Shown: positions 31,961 to 42,170 of the stretch, in pieces | How positions within the stretch are numbered: position 1 is the stretch's first letter | Layout of the letters: each line of letters starts with the position of its first letter | From: Impatiens glandulifera | Taxonomy: Eukaryota > Streptophyta > Magnoliopsida > Ericales > Balsaminaceae | Assembly: GCF_907164915.1 (NCBI RefSeq) | Contig: NW_025919140.1 | Coordinates: 474,680 to 538,679 of the forward strand | DNA: 64,000 nucleotides | Reading direction: 5' to 3' | Position numbers and translations under genes: made by a program | Notes under the pieces: model-generated | Database searches by the model: none | Seen by the model: only the letters and a program-made list of their open reading frames with translations | What the model was told of the DNA's origin: nothing

Positions 31961-32129
31961 GATTTTTTTTTAAATTTGACAACTTTAATGTACAGTCAGT
32001 CATTTTGATGTACGACCGACTGATCTATCTAACCGGACTATGTTTGCATTTCTTTTAAAAAGGAAACCGTTTTACTTAAAATGAACGTGCATTATTCTCC
32101 TTCGGTTCATCATTTTTCGGTTCATTTTT

Positions 32130-33445
32130 TGTTAGGATCGGGATAGCCGATAGGAGACTGGTGTCCAGCTAACGGTTAATCACTTACACAACACACATCA
32201 ATGGGCATTAATCCGATTAGAGATTAGAGTCGCTCTTAACACCACTCAAGTTGTCATAGACTCTTGAACCGAGTTCAAGGGAGGAAATATCTGTTTGAAC
32301 ATGAAGCAGCTGCATGCGATTCAGTTAAAGAAAGGTAGAGTGGAGAAATCGGTTGGACTAAAGTAATTCAGTTGGATTGATAAGGTGATAATTCGATTTG
32401 GTTGGAATAGTTAGTGATTCGATTAGGTTGATAATATAGCCGGAAATAATAAAGAACAAGAGACAGAATTTTATGGATATTCGGAGAAAACTCTCCTACG
32501 TCACCCCTTCTTCTCAAACAGTGAGAAGGATATTCACTAATGAAATATTACACACCACAATATGATTGAGTCTTATTTACTGCTCGATATACACTTTACA
32601 ATACTCAAACAATTTTGTAATACACTTTTTCATAGAATATGTAACGTTTACCAATGTTTCACTTTTGATAAAAGAGATTGTATGAATATAGATGCTTTTC
32701 AAGTTGATCAGGTGAAAATTGGGTTGATAACTCGCGCGTTGATGTATTGTTTTTAATGCCCTTGACTTCCTCTTATATAAGAAATATGACAACGGTCATA
32801 TTTCTCTCTCATCTGTTGATTGGTCAGCTGAGCCGGCTAGAGTAGATAACTTTGCTTTTAGTACATTTGGCAGCCATGCATGAGGGCGGCCGCCTGCATC
32901 CGAAGATTACATGTGATTTTGGGTAAAATCTGCAATCATTAGATTTACGGCATGCCTTATATCAGAACCTTCTTTGCATATTCCCAAGATATTTTCATTA
33001 CGTCATCTTCAGATTATTCGTCATTTTGAATAATCTTTCAGTTGGCCTTATGATCTTCCGAGCCATCCATAATTTATCGGTTTAGCACTTCTGGCCGGAT
33101 CTGAAGGTTGAGCCGATCCGGTTTATCTTTGAATATGTTTTGAGCCGGTTCTTTTTAACTATGAAGATAAATCAGTTTGATTATTCCGGTTTGGCCGATT
33201 CTGTTGATGAGTTCAGCCGATTCGGTTGAAGCTGTTCCTGTACATGTAATTAAGAAATGATTAAGTTCTTTTAAATAGTTAAATTAACTATCTTGATTTT
33301 TCTAAAAATTTCTCCCTTTTTGATTATTTAGAATAAATAATCAAAATTTGTGATTGTAGGCCGTGATTTTTAAAGAACTTAAGTTTACTTGGCCGGTTTT
33401 TATAAAAGTTAGTCTTTAGAAAAAAAATTTAAATTTTTCTCATCA
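32130..33445 (-). repeat. SIRE-D 3' LTR
   Basis: On the plus strand it runs from TGTTAGGATC to TTTTTCTCATCA, about 1,316 bp. A palindrome with 11-bp arms (32,780-32,790 and 32,795-32,805 around AACG) lies against TATATAAG (32,772-32,780). An inner polypurine tract (33,306-33,322) marks where the 5' LTR copy ends, so the outer 140 bp may be an extension or internal sequence. Confidence 0.82.
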
Positions 33446-33462
33446 ATTTCTCCCTTTTTGAT
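33446..33462 (-). other. SIRE-D polypurine tract
   Basis: The minus strand reads ATCAAAAAGGGAGAAAT next to the LTR edge. It is the second of two such tracts about 140 bp apart (the other at 33,306-33,322). Confidence 0.7.
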
Positions 33463-33593
33463 GTTTTTACCCGAAAAGTATCAAAACTAGTGTGATAGAG
33501 TAAAATCCATAAATTTATATATATATAGTGAAAAATAGAGTCATATGACGGAATTGAAAAGAGCTTTAAGTAAGAAGAAAATAGAGCTTGAGA

Positions 33594-36576
33594 TCAAGGA
33601 TTATAATTTCCCTTTTGATCTTTCGCCTTTGCCTTTAGCTCCGCCTTCCACTCTCTCTCCCTCTGGTCAGCGTCGAATGCTAAACCGGTTATGAGATTTG
33701 ATCTTGAAGGGTTGCAGTTGAAATTGAAGAAACCGCCTTCCGATTTGGTCGGTCGAGTCTGATCCACGGAGAATGGAGTTCTTTCACCTCGTATGTAGTT
33801 GGCAATTATTTCATCATTCGTACCCTGATTCGGTTGAGTGGTTGAGTGGTTGAGGGGACAGAGGGAGTTGCTACGACTTTGCGTTTCCTTGTGTTCAAAG
33901 GAGTAACATCCTCTTTTTCTTCATCCGCAAGTGGAACGGCAAGATTTATAAAAGGTTGATGATTACCCTATTCCACCCGAGATAGTAGTTCGGTTAATTC
34001 TTTTCTCTTTCTCTTATTTGTCTAAGCCTTTGTTGTCATGCCAATGGGCTTGGTTGATCGAAGGTTCTGCACCGTTTCGGCATCTTCCGTTTCGGCTTCT
34101 TTTTGTTTGGCCATATCTGCTTCATGAATTTTCCGGGCCAAACGTTTATCATTCAGTTCACGTTCCTTTCGCAGTCGTTCCTTTTCTTCTTCTTCGGTAT
34201 AGAGTTTTAAAGTTGTCTCCGCATCGGCTCGGATCTGAGCTTCGGTGGCCATAATTTTGAATTTTGCAAACTCCTCCATTTAAGCATACAATACTTGCAT
34301 CATTTGACGGAGTTAAGCGGTGGTCGATTCAACTGTTTCCTTAACCGTTTCAATCTTTGAATCGGTTGTGGAGGCTCTAGCCTGCGACGATGTCTTCCAC
34401 TTGGATATGGACTTGTCAACAGCATCAAAAATAAATTCCTTCAAGTCGTCCAAAATGTAAGCAGCTTCGTGACTTTGTACGGGGTGAGGGGAGTGGACCG
34501 ATAAAGCCATTCTCGGTTGGCCTTGGTCAGCCTGATTCGTTTCTATAGAGTTAATATGAATGACAGACTTACTTGCATATTTGGCCGATGGGTAAGTAGT
34601 GCGACCGTCCTTTTCCTAAGGAGATTTATGGTGACTTGCTTCTTGCTGGTCCCCCGTCGGTTTTGATGACTGACCGACATCAAATATTGACCAAACTGAG
34701 TAGAAATTGTCAAGATCTCTGTCATCCGAGTAATAATCTTCAAAGTCTTTCGTCGATTTTTCATCCAACTTTGCAATCTCGTATTTAAGGCCTTCTATTA
34801 TTGTGAGAGCAGTTTTTGTTGCCCTTTTTTCCACTTCGGTTGGTTTCGTTCGTACATCCTCTACTATTTCGGTGAGTTCTTTCAATCTTGAGTGCGCGTC
34901 GACTAGTTTCCCTCTAGCCAAGACCAGCATAATAAATTTTGTTTTCGCAAAATCAAAGACTTGATCTTCCAAGGCGACCAGTTTCGAACAATGCTCATTT
35001 TCGGTGTAGTCGCATGTGCATGAACTTAACTTCATTTATGATTTTACACCATCTGTAGAATGGACGAGAGATTTCTTCGTCCATGTCCTCCGATACTTTG
35101 AGAAGCCGATTGACCATGGTGTCGACTTCTTGTTGAGAAACCGGATTGTCAGATTCTTGTGTGATATCTTAATTGTCCGCCTCCTCATGAGTCGGATTTT
35201 GATCGTGACCGGGTGAAGGAATGTCTTCGATAACCGGACCGGTGGTATATTTTTCTTATTGACTTCCTCCTTACACCAAAGGATCTTCCATCACCATTTC
35301 TTCATCATTTTCGGTCGTCTCTCTGGCCTTATCATTGTCAATTGTCCAGTCCTCTTCAACTGTTTGACCGATTTTAGTGAGTTTGCTCGTCACCTCGGAT
35401 TCAATAGCCCGATTGACAGCAGCCATAACAACATTAATTTGATCTGAAGTCCTCTGAGGGACTTCTTCATTTGCATCCCCAACCGGCTGGATGGAGGAGT
35501 TCCTAATTTTAGGATTAAGAGTTGGAGTAGGATCACTTACCTCATGCACTGAAGCCCCTTTAGATGTAGATTTTTCAGCTTTGCTTGCCGATGATTCTGC
35601 CGGTTTTGGAGAAGACACTCGTTCGGCCAGATGCTTCTCGACATCCATAATGGCCGCTGGAAATTCCACGTTGATTGGAATAGGAGTAGGGGAAGTCGCG
35701 CGGTCACCCGATTCGGCTGGTCTTGTAGAATGAGTTCTTTCAGAGGAGTCTGACTGACTCTGATCTTTCGACTACCGGCTTTTTGACTTTCTTAGCCGCT
35801 TTCTTGACTGAAGGCTTTTTAGCTTTTGGTTCGGTTGCGGTTGCCTTCGGCTTCTTTGCTTTCGGAGTCTTTTCTGCCCTTTACAGACTCTTCTCAATAT
35901 TTTCGGAGTTGACGATTTTGGACGAGGGAAGAGGGACATCCGGTCCTGTTGGAATCTCAAGAAATTGAAGGATCTTTCCGATTTGCATAACATATCCCAG
36001 TGCTCGGTTCTCTGTTTCTGCTACCATATTGCATAAGTTCTCCAACAGTTCGTCGGCCCAATCCACCTTATCTCCTCTAATGATACTGGCCATCATCTCA
36101 AACTTAGGCGGAGTCAGGTTATCAAAGTTGCCTCCTTTCCCTTGAAGATACTTGGAGACAATATCGAGAAGCCACTGGAATTGGAAGTCTAACGTGCTCT
36201 TCTTTCCGGTGTGTTCAACAGGTTTATCCGAATCTGACAGAGTTAGCTTTACTTCCACCGCTTCAGCTTCCGGTAGGTTGGCTGTGAAATCTCGCCCGTC
36301 CGAGGGTTGTTGAAGCGCCGCCGCGAAGGTTTCCTCTGTAATGTCAAAAGTTTTTCCGCCCACTATTGACGAAATCACCCTCTTCTTAACATCGGCATTT
36401 TCAAAGAACGTTGTAACCTCATCTTGTTAAAGGGTGAACGGACTGCCTATGAAGGTTTCCAGCCCAGAATCCTTCAAGGTATCTATCAAGAGCTTGAAGT
36501 CGGCATTCCCGTTTTCTCGAATGTCCTCGAAGTCGACCTGCAAGATGTAGACGAAGAGTGCATTATCACGTCCCAT
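33594..36576 (-). pseudogene. SIRE-D acc3
   Basis: The start at 36,576 gives MGRDNALFVYILQVDFEDIR, SGLETFIGSPFTL, a stop, then DEVTTFFENADVKKRVISSI, KTFDITEETFAAALQQPSDG, GKGGNFDNLTPPKFEMMASI, GDKVDWADELLENLCNMVAE. A Lys/Pro-rich segment (AKKPKATATEPKAKKPSVKK) follows, then acidic and coiled-coil parts (ATEAQIRADAETTLKLYTEE). The last exon-like stretch ends REREWKAELKAKAKDQKG at 33,594. Stops near 36,430, 35,880 and 35,260 and several frameshifts inactivate it. Full length would be about 990 codons, as in SIRE-A. Confidence 0.8.
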
Positions 36577-36685
36577 TTTTTATTTAGAAAAGATTGAAGA
36601 TTTGAAAAGAATAAGAGTTTTGAGAGCACAAACAGTTTTTAGAGAGAGAGAGTAAACGTGAGCAGTTTGTGAATTAATCTGGTCC

Positions 36686-36692
36686 TTATATA
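36686..36692 (-). promoter_or_regulatory. TATA box of SIRE-D acc3
   Basis: TATATAA on the minus strand, about 110 bp before the ATG at 36,576. A near-identical box lies at 37,324-37,331 before the duplicated N-terminus. Confidence 0.55.
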
Positions 36693-36786
36693 GGGTTTTG
36701 GCCGTGACAGTTATGTAACTGAACCGTAACATCATATAATAAAGGGCACCAAAACTCATTTCCCTTGAAGAGGAGAGTAAACGTGA

Positions 36787-37440
36787 GCAGGTTATCAATG
36801 TTGCCTCATTTCCCTTGAAGAGACTTGGAGACAATATCGAGAAGCCACCGGAATTGGAAGTCCAATGTGCTCTTCTTTCCGGTGTGTTCAATCGGTTTAT
36901 CCGAATCTGACAGAGTCAGCTTTACTTCCACCGCTTCGGCTTCCGGTAGGTTGGCTGTGAAATCTCGCCCGTCTCAGGGCTGTTGAAACGCCGCCGCGAA
37001 GGTTTCCTCCGTAATGTGAAAAGTTTTTCCGCCCACTGTTGACAAAATCACCCTCTTATTAACATTGGCATTTTCAAAGAACGCTATAACCTCCTCTTGG
37101 TAAAGGGTGAACAGACTGCCTAGGAAGGTTTCCTTGAAGTCGGCATTCCCGTTTTCTCGAATGTCCTCAAATTGGACCTGCAAGATGTAGACGAAGAGTG
37201 CATTATCACGTCCCATTTTTTATGTAGAAAAGCTTGAACATTTGAAAAGAAAAGAGTTTTAAGAGTTAAAATAGTTTTTAGAGAGAGAGAGTAAACGTGA
37301 GTAGTTTGTGAATTAATTTGGTCTTTATATAGGGTTTTGGCCGTGACGGTTATGTAACTGAACCGTCACATCATATAAGAAAGGGCGCCAAAACTCCCTC
37401 CAAAAGTTACTGCGGTAACTATTTTGGCGGTAAGTTATAG
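36787..37440 (-). pseudogene. Tandem duplicate of acc3 promoter and N-terminus in SIRE-D
   Basis: This stretch repeats about 36,115-36,750 at an offset of 640 bp. It includes TATA (37,324-37,331), the start MGRDNALFVYILQVQFEDIR (37,216), VNKRVILSTVGGKTFHITEE and a stop after AAAFQQP near 36,976. It lacks about 31 bp present in the other copy. GCGCCAAA at 37,385-37,392 is an exact E2F-type site that has decayed to GCACCAAA in the downstream copy (about 36,747). The copy cannot encode full acc3. Confidence 0.75.
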
Positions 37441-37784
37441 ACGATAAAACAATGCGGTAAATCAGGGTCGGTAAACCATTGGCGGTTGAATTTTGAATTT
37501 AGCCGGATTTAATTTCCAAGAATTTCGATTGTGAGGCCGAGTTTTTCGGGTTAACCGAAATTGATAATGATTGAGAACCAAAAATTTTTATTCTACCGAA
37601 ATTTTGACTTTACCGAAATTTTAACTTTACCAAAATTTTTAATTTTAAGCCGGAATCATTTGAGAGCAATAAAGGACTAGAGTCAACATGTAATTTTAAA
37701 AAAAATATTTTTCGAACAATCGATTGTACATCAAAATAATCTATTAGTTCAAGAAGAAGGGAGTCCTAGTCAAGATGATGCGAT
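37441..37784. other. SIRE-D acc2-acc3 spacer
   Basis: No gene is visible. It holds repeated TTTACCGAAATTTT-like units (37,590-37,640) and GGCGGT/GCGGTAA blocks near 37,430-37,490 that belong to the acc3 upstream region (TTACCGCC repeats in SIRE-A). Confidence 0.5.
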
Positions 37785-38451
37785 TATAATGCCATCCTTG
37801 CTTTGATCCTCTGGACCCATCTTTCTAGCGTCTCATCTGTCAGGATGTATTGGAGCGAATGTATCGGTTGATCTGAGGAGTGAAGTCGATCCTTCTTCTA
37901 TTGGCTGAGATGCATGCCTTCAGATGACTGAAGATAAGAGAGATCCAGTTGATAGGCATGCGTCGATGTATTGTGATCTTGATTTTGAACACTTCCCGAG
38001 TGTAGTATTGGTTCAGCATGTGTCCCAGGACAGACCGCTGGATAATATGCTAGAGAATTTGAATGAGTGGGTCAAGATTGTCTTTCAAGCCGTGGCTATC
38101 GACCGAATAGAATGGAGAGCTAGAGAAGGTGTAGCCGTATCGATCGACAATCTCAGTGGGAAAAAGTGGGAAGTCCAAAAATCCTTCGGATGGGAGGTTG
38201 AAGAACTCTACGAAAGAGTCTTTAGTGATCTCATAGAAATCAGAATCGCTGTAAGTTGTGATGCTTCCATCATCCGTTACTTCTGCATTATTGAAGAACT
38301 CGGTGACCTCCTCTTCGATGATGCTGTGGGTTTTCTTGAGGAATTTCCTCAACCCGGTCCCAATCAGTGGATTGATAATCATGCCCCTTGCTCCTACGTC
38401 TCGGCTTGTATCAGAGTTGACACAGATGGAGTTTCTGAATTGGACATTCAT
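37785..38451 (-). pseudogene. SIRE-D acc2
   Basis: The start at 38,451 gives MNVQFRNSICVNSDTSRDVG, GTGLRKFLKKTHSIIEEEVT, FYEITKDSFVEFFNLPSEGF and YGYTFSSSPFYSVDSHGLKD. After a frameshift near 38,055 remnants such as LTDETLERWVQRIKARMA end near 37,785. It aligns with acc2 of A, C and E. The promoter region is short because LTR-F inserted 200 bp upstream. Confidence 0.75.
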
Positions 38452-38647
38452 CTTTAAATATTTGAAATGAATAACAATCTTGTGCCTAGAGAGAGAGGCA
38501 AATAGTTTTGGTTTGATTTGTGAGTAAGTGGGTTCCTTTCATAGGGGATCGGTTACACAACATTTAATGAGAATATTTGAAAATGTTTGACCGTTATGTG
38601 TCTTCAACATATCCACATTGAATGCTTGTTGTCTTTTCAAAGGAATA

Positions 38648-40414
38648 TGATAGGATCGACTTTATCGATAGAGACAGGGGTCTGGCTAATGATGAAGGCT
38701 TATGAAAACAGTTTGAAAGAAATCCTGTTAGGGATTTAATTCTCTTTCTATTCTACGCAAACTTGTGTAAACACTTGAAACGGATTTAAGGCGGAATTGT
38801 TTACTTGGGTTTGAAGCACAAGATGAAATATGAAAGGATTACAGAAATGAAGAATACAACAGTTTGTTTATGGATGTTCGGAGAAACTCTCCTACGTCAC
38901 CCCTTTTTCCAACCACCGGAAGGATTCACTATAATATGATGAGAATCAAATACAGTTTACACACACACTTATCTCACTATTGAACAGAACACTTTCTGTT
39001 CAATTACAAGATGAAGAATATCACTCAGCTAAATGTGTTTTGATTCTAGCTCTCTCTCTCGATTCACACACAGTACAATCAAAAAGAAGCTTCACAGAAT
39101 AAATTCAGTAAGAAAGATGATTGAGTAGTTTCTCTCTCTGCATAATCAGATTGCTTGTTCGTTAGACTTGGTAATGCTTGAAAACCGATATTTTGTCCGT
39201 TGTCCTTAAGATTGGTTAAATACTGAGCAGGAGTTAACGGTCGAATCTTCAAGAATGATACGTGGCACTCTTCCATTGGAAAGCCTCCATTGTACACAGC
39301 AGGTTCTGAGCACAAGGATCGTGGCCGTACAGAACTGGTAGTGCGCCGAATATTCCATCAGGGATGTACCTGCAAAACAGGTAATGTGAGGAAAATTCTC
39401 TTACGTGGCATTCCTTGATTGGATGCATATAGCTGCTGTACTAATCTTCACAAGAAAGTGGAGCAGGATTAGGATACAGCTATAGCACGTGGGTAGGAGA
39501 AATGCTAGATTCAATCCGGTTAGACGTATTTCAGTTAGACGTATTTCAGGAGAAACTAAGCATTAGACGTATTTCAGTTAGACGGATTGTGAAAATCAGT
39601 CTAATGAAATAGGTCGTCTCCTTCTAATGGAAAAACGTCTATTAGACCGCCTGGTCTAATAGAATTAGACTCGCGTCTAATTACAATAACCATTAGACTG
39701 GCACGTCTAATTCCGGTTCTACCTCAGACTTGTCTGAAGGAGTTAGACGCACGTCTAACTTTCACTAATTAGACCACACGCCTAATTATTCAATAACCAT
39801 TAGACCGGCACGTCTAACTCCACTAAGTTACACTGGCACGTCTAATTCCGGTTCTACCTCAGACTTGTTTGAAGGAGTTAGACATACGTCTAACTTTCAC
39901 ATTAATTAGACTACCCGTCTAATTCCGAATATCAATTAGACTACCCGTCTAATTACAAAAATATTAGACTACACGTCTAACTCCGATGAGTTAGACTGTA
40001 CGTCTAATTCCGAATATATTAGACTTACGTCTAATTCCATTAGACTCACGTCTAATTCCACGTATTCATTAGACTTGCGTCTAATTTTTTACATCTATTA
40101 GACTACACGTCTAACTCCGATGAGTTAGACTGTACGTTCTAATTCTATTAGATTTAAGTCTAATTCCGTGTATTCATTAGACTTGCGTCTAATTCTTTAC
40201 ATCTATTAGACTACACGTCTAACTCCAATGAGTTAGACTATACGTCTAATTTTATTAGGCTGAAAATCAAAATCGGTCTAATGACCCTCATTATATCCAA
40301 GTCTTATAACATATTGTCTCAATACACCTGTATCGAAACTCATAAGTTATTTCATCATCAAAATATCAGATGGTAAATTATTTCAACACTTAGTCAAAAT
40401 AATTTGACCCAACA
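38648..40414. mobile_element. LTR-F, solo LTR of a related copia family
   Basis: It is flanked by GAATA at 38,643-38,647 and 40,415-40,419. It begins TGATAGGATCGAC and ends GACCCAACA, 1,767 bp. It shares with the SIRE LTRs a start like TGTTAGGATC and the block TATGGATGTTCGGAGAAACT then CTCCTACGTCACCCCT (38,869-38,913), which suggests minus orientation. No internal genes are present, so it is a solo LTR left by LTR-LTR recombination. It interrupts the acc1-acc2 spacer of SIRE-D. Confidence 0.82.
39641..40250. repeat. Array of about 21 short palindromes inside LTR-F
   Basis: Units of the form (A/G)TTAGAC, 3-6 bases, GTCTAA(T/C) recur about 21 times in 610 bp, for example ATTAGACTACACGTCTAAC. 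Arms are 6-7 bp and loops vary (TACA, TGGCA, TTGC). Higher-order repeats of about 112 bp and about 134 bp are visible (TTCCGGTTCTACCTCAGAC at about 39,714 and 39,848). Half-sites start near 39,519. Confidence 0.85.
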
Positions 40415-40716
40415 GAATATTTTTGGGAAGGTACGATGTAGACTGACTAGCATATCCAGACTAATCACGTATTTTGGGGAATGATCACATCTTTTCCCAA
40501 TGTGGGATTTGAAATATTTTTCGGTTTAGATTAATTTTCGGTTTGAAAGTGTGAAAGAGAGAAGTAGTAGCTTCTCCCTAAGATGATGTCGGTTTTGACG
40601 AAAATAATTGAAAAGCATTTTTAACATTGAACCAAAAAATGAATTAGTTTCATTAAGTGGGATATCTAACCGATATTACATCAAAATTATCGGTTAGACA
40701 CAGAAAAAGCCTAGAT
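40415..40716. other. SIRE-D acc1 3' flank with hairpin
   Basis: No gene. AGAAG...CTTCT at about 40,559-40,576 is the GAGAAGC-type hairpin, on the 3' side of acc1 as in SIRE-C (30,913). Confidence 0.5.
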
Positions 40717-41450
40717 TTAATAATGAGATGGACCAATTTCCGGAACCTTCTTGGCCTTGGCCTTGTTCCATCGATCGATTTGTTCTTGGATCCTTTCCTT
40801 TGTCAGCAGTTGGTTCAGGTGAATAGTGATACCCGAGTCGTGATGGTTGTAGAAGTTATTGAATAAACTGCTTAGCTGTGGAGCATAGCCAGTTTTCTTG
40901 GAGGTGATCAACTCCTTCAGGTTGTCAAAGATTATCCGGGACTAGTTTACCCGAGTTCTTTCGGTGATGGAAGCCATCATCTCGAAGATACGTTGGGTGT
41001 AGGATTAAAACTTTTCCGTAGCCAGGATGGACTTACTCAGAATCTTACTTAGAATTTGGTACTCATTGGATAGCAGGCTTTTGGGTCCCCTGTGTTAAAC
41101 GGGGTCATAGAGCCTGAGAAATGGTGACGCATATCGTCGATGAACATTGAAGAGTAAGTAAGATTGGTGATGCCTTCAGTTGGCAGCTTGCAAAATGTTG
41201 CGAAGTCTGTCATACTGAATAGAAAGGATTTTTCATGAACTTGAGCATAGATGATCTCTGGATGTATCATCCTTGCGGTTTCAAAGAATTCATTGACTAC
41301 AATGTAGTCAATGGCATAGTGGTTTTCCAAGAATCTCCTAAGACTGTAGCTCTTAAGGGCTCGAAAAATGCATTGGACTTCATTGTCCTTGGATTGGGCA
41401 ACCGATTCAAAATTGGCTAGAAGGACTTTCTTAGAGAGAGTGCAAGACAT
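40717..41450 (-). pseudogene. SIRE-D acc1
   Basis: The start at 41,450 gives MSCTLSKKVLLANFESVAQS, SYSLRRFLENHYAIDYIVVN, FLFSMTDFATFCKLPTEGI and IDDMRHHFSGSMTPFNTGD. After a frameshift near 41,085 the tail continues (KELITSKKTGYAPQLSSL, LTKERIQEQIDRWNKAKAKK) to TAG at 40,717, ending GPSHY. Full length would be about 244 codons. Confidence 0.8.
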
Positions 41451-41522
41451 TTTTCTTGATGATTTTGCTTTAAGTGTATGTTTGTGATAAATAGTGTTTT
41501 CGAATAGGATTAATATGTGTTT

Positions 41523-41530
41523 CTTAAATA
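41523..41530 (-). promoter_or_regulatory. TATA-like box of SIRE-D acc1
   Basis: TATTTAAG on the minus strand, 73 bp before the acc1 ATG at 41,450. This is the same sequence as the acc2 box of SIRE-C. Confidence 0.45.
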
Positions 41531-42170
41531 GACAGATGGTGGTTAGCGTGGTTAGTGATGTCACATTTGTAATTATGATAAAGTTAACTTATTTATGTGT
41601 ATAATGGTTATTTCCAATGAGAAAGTAATGATGGAAACATATTTTCATTATGACTTTAAAAATATGGAAGGAATGTTAGTCTTTCTCTTTTAGTGATAGA
41701 CACGTGTCTTCACTTTGATTGAGATTTAGACTGTTTTTATATGCATAAGGTAATCATCTAGGCATGCATGACAACAACGGCCAGTCATCCTAGGTTAGCC
41801 GAAAATCTATTTGTCGAAGGTTGGTTTTCCGTGACTGATTTATTGAGATAGCCTATTCTGGTGTGAAGAAATATCGACTTTAGGCGACATTTATTCAGGT
41901 TTGAGGAGTAAGCCATCTGTTTTATCTAAGTCATTTGAACTGTTCGATCCATGCACAGATAATTTGATAAAGTGATTTTTCCAGGCTTAACCGGAGACAT
42001 CTGCCCGGTTAGCATTCTTGATCGTTTAATTTCCCATTATGGTAACCGAGTCGGATTTCCAAAAGAGGGAGTTCACACAGCATGGTTTGAGAAGCGTGAG
42101 CTTCTCCCTGAACTCATGCCCCGGTTTTTCATGAATGTGTTTTTGAAAACATGCAAATGTATTTAAGGAA
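41531..42170. other. SIRE-D pol-acc1 spacer with hairpin
   Basis: No gene. GAGAAGC, GTGA, GCTTCTC at 42,089-42,106 is a perfect 7-bp hairpin at the same place after pol as in SIRE-A and SIRE-C. Confidence 0.55.

Larger units (their letters stand above)
25858..32129 (+). mobile_element. SIRE-C, outermost copia element, left portion
   Basis: It contains the gag 3' end, pol, acc1 and acc2, and is then interrupted by SIRE-D. It resumes at about 61,700 with the acc3 promoter and acc3. Its 5' LTR and gag start are outside the window. It is the most decayed SIRE copy, as expected for the oldest layer of the nest. Confidence 0.85.

Noticed and set aside
39641..40250. CRISPR-like array
   Set aside because: Units are short palindromes with loops of 3-6 bases and no spacers of uniform length, in plant retrotransposon DNA. 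It is a minisatellite-type array.
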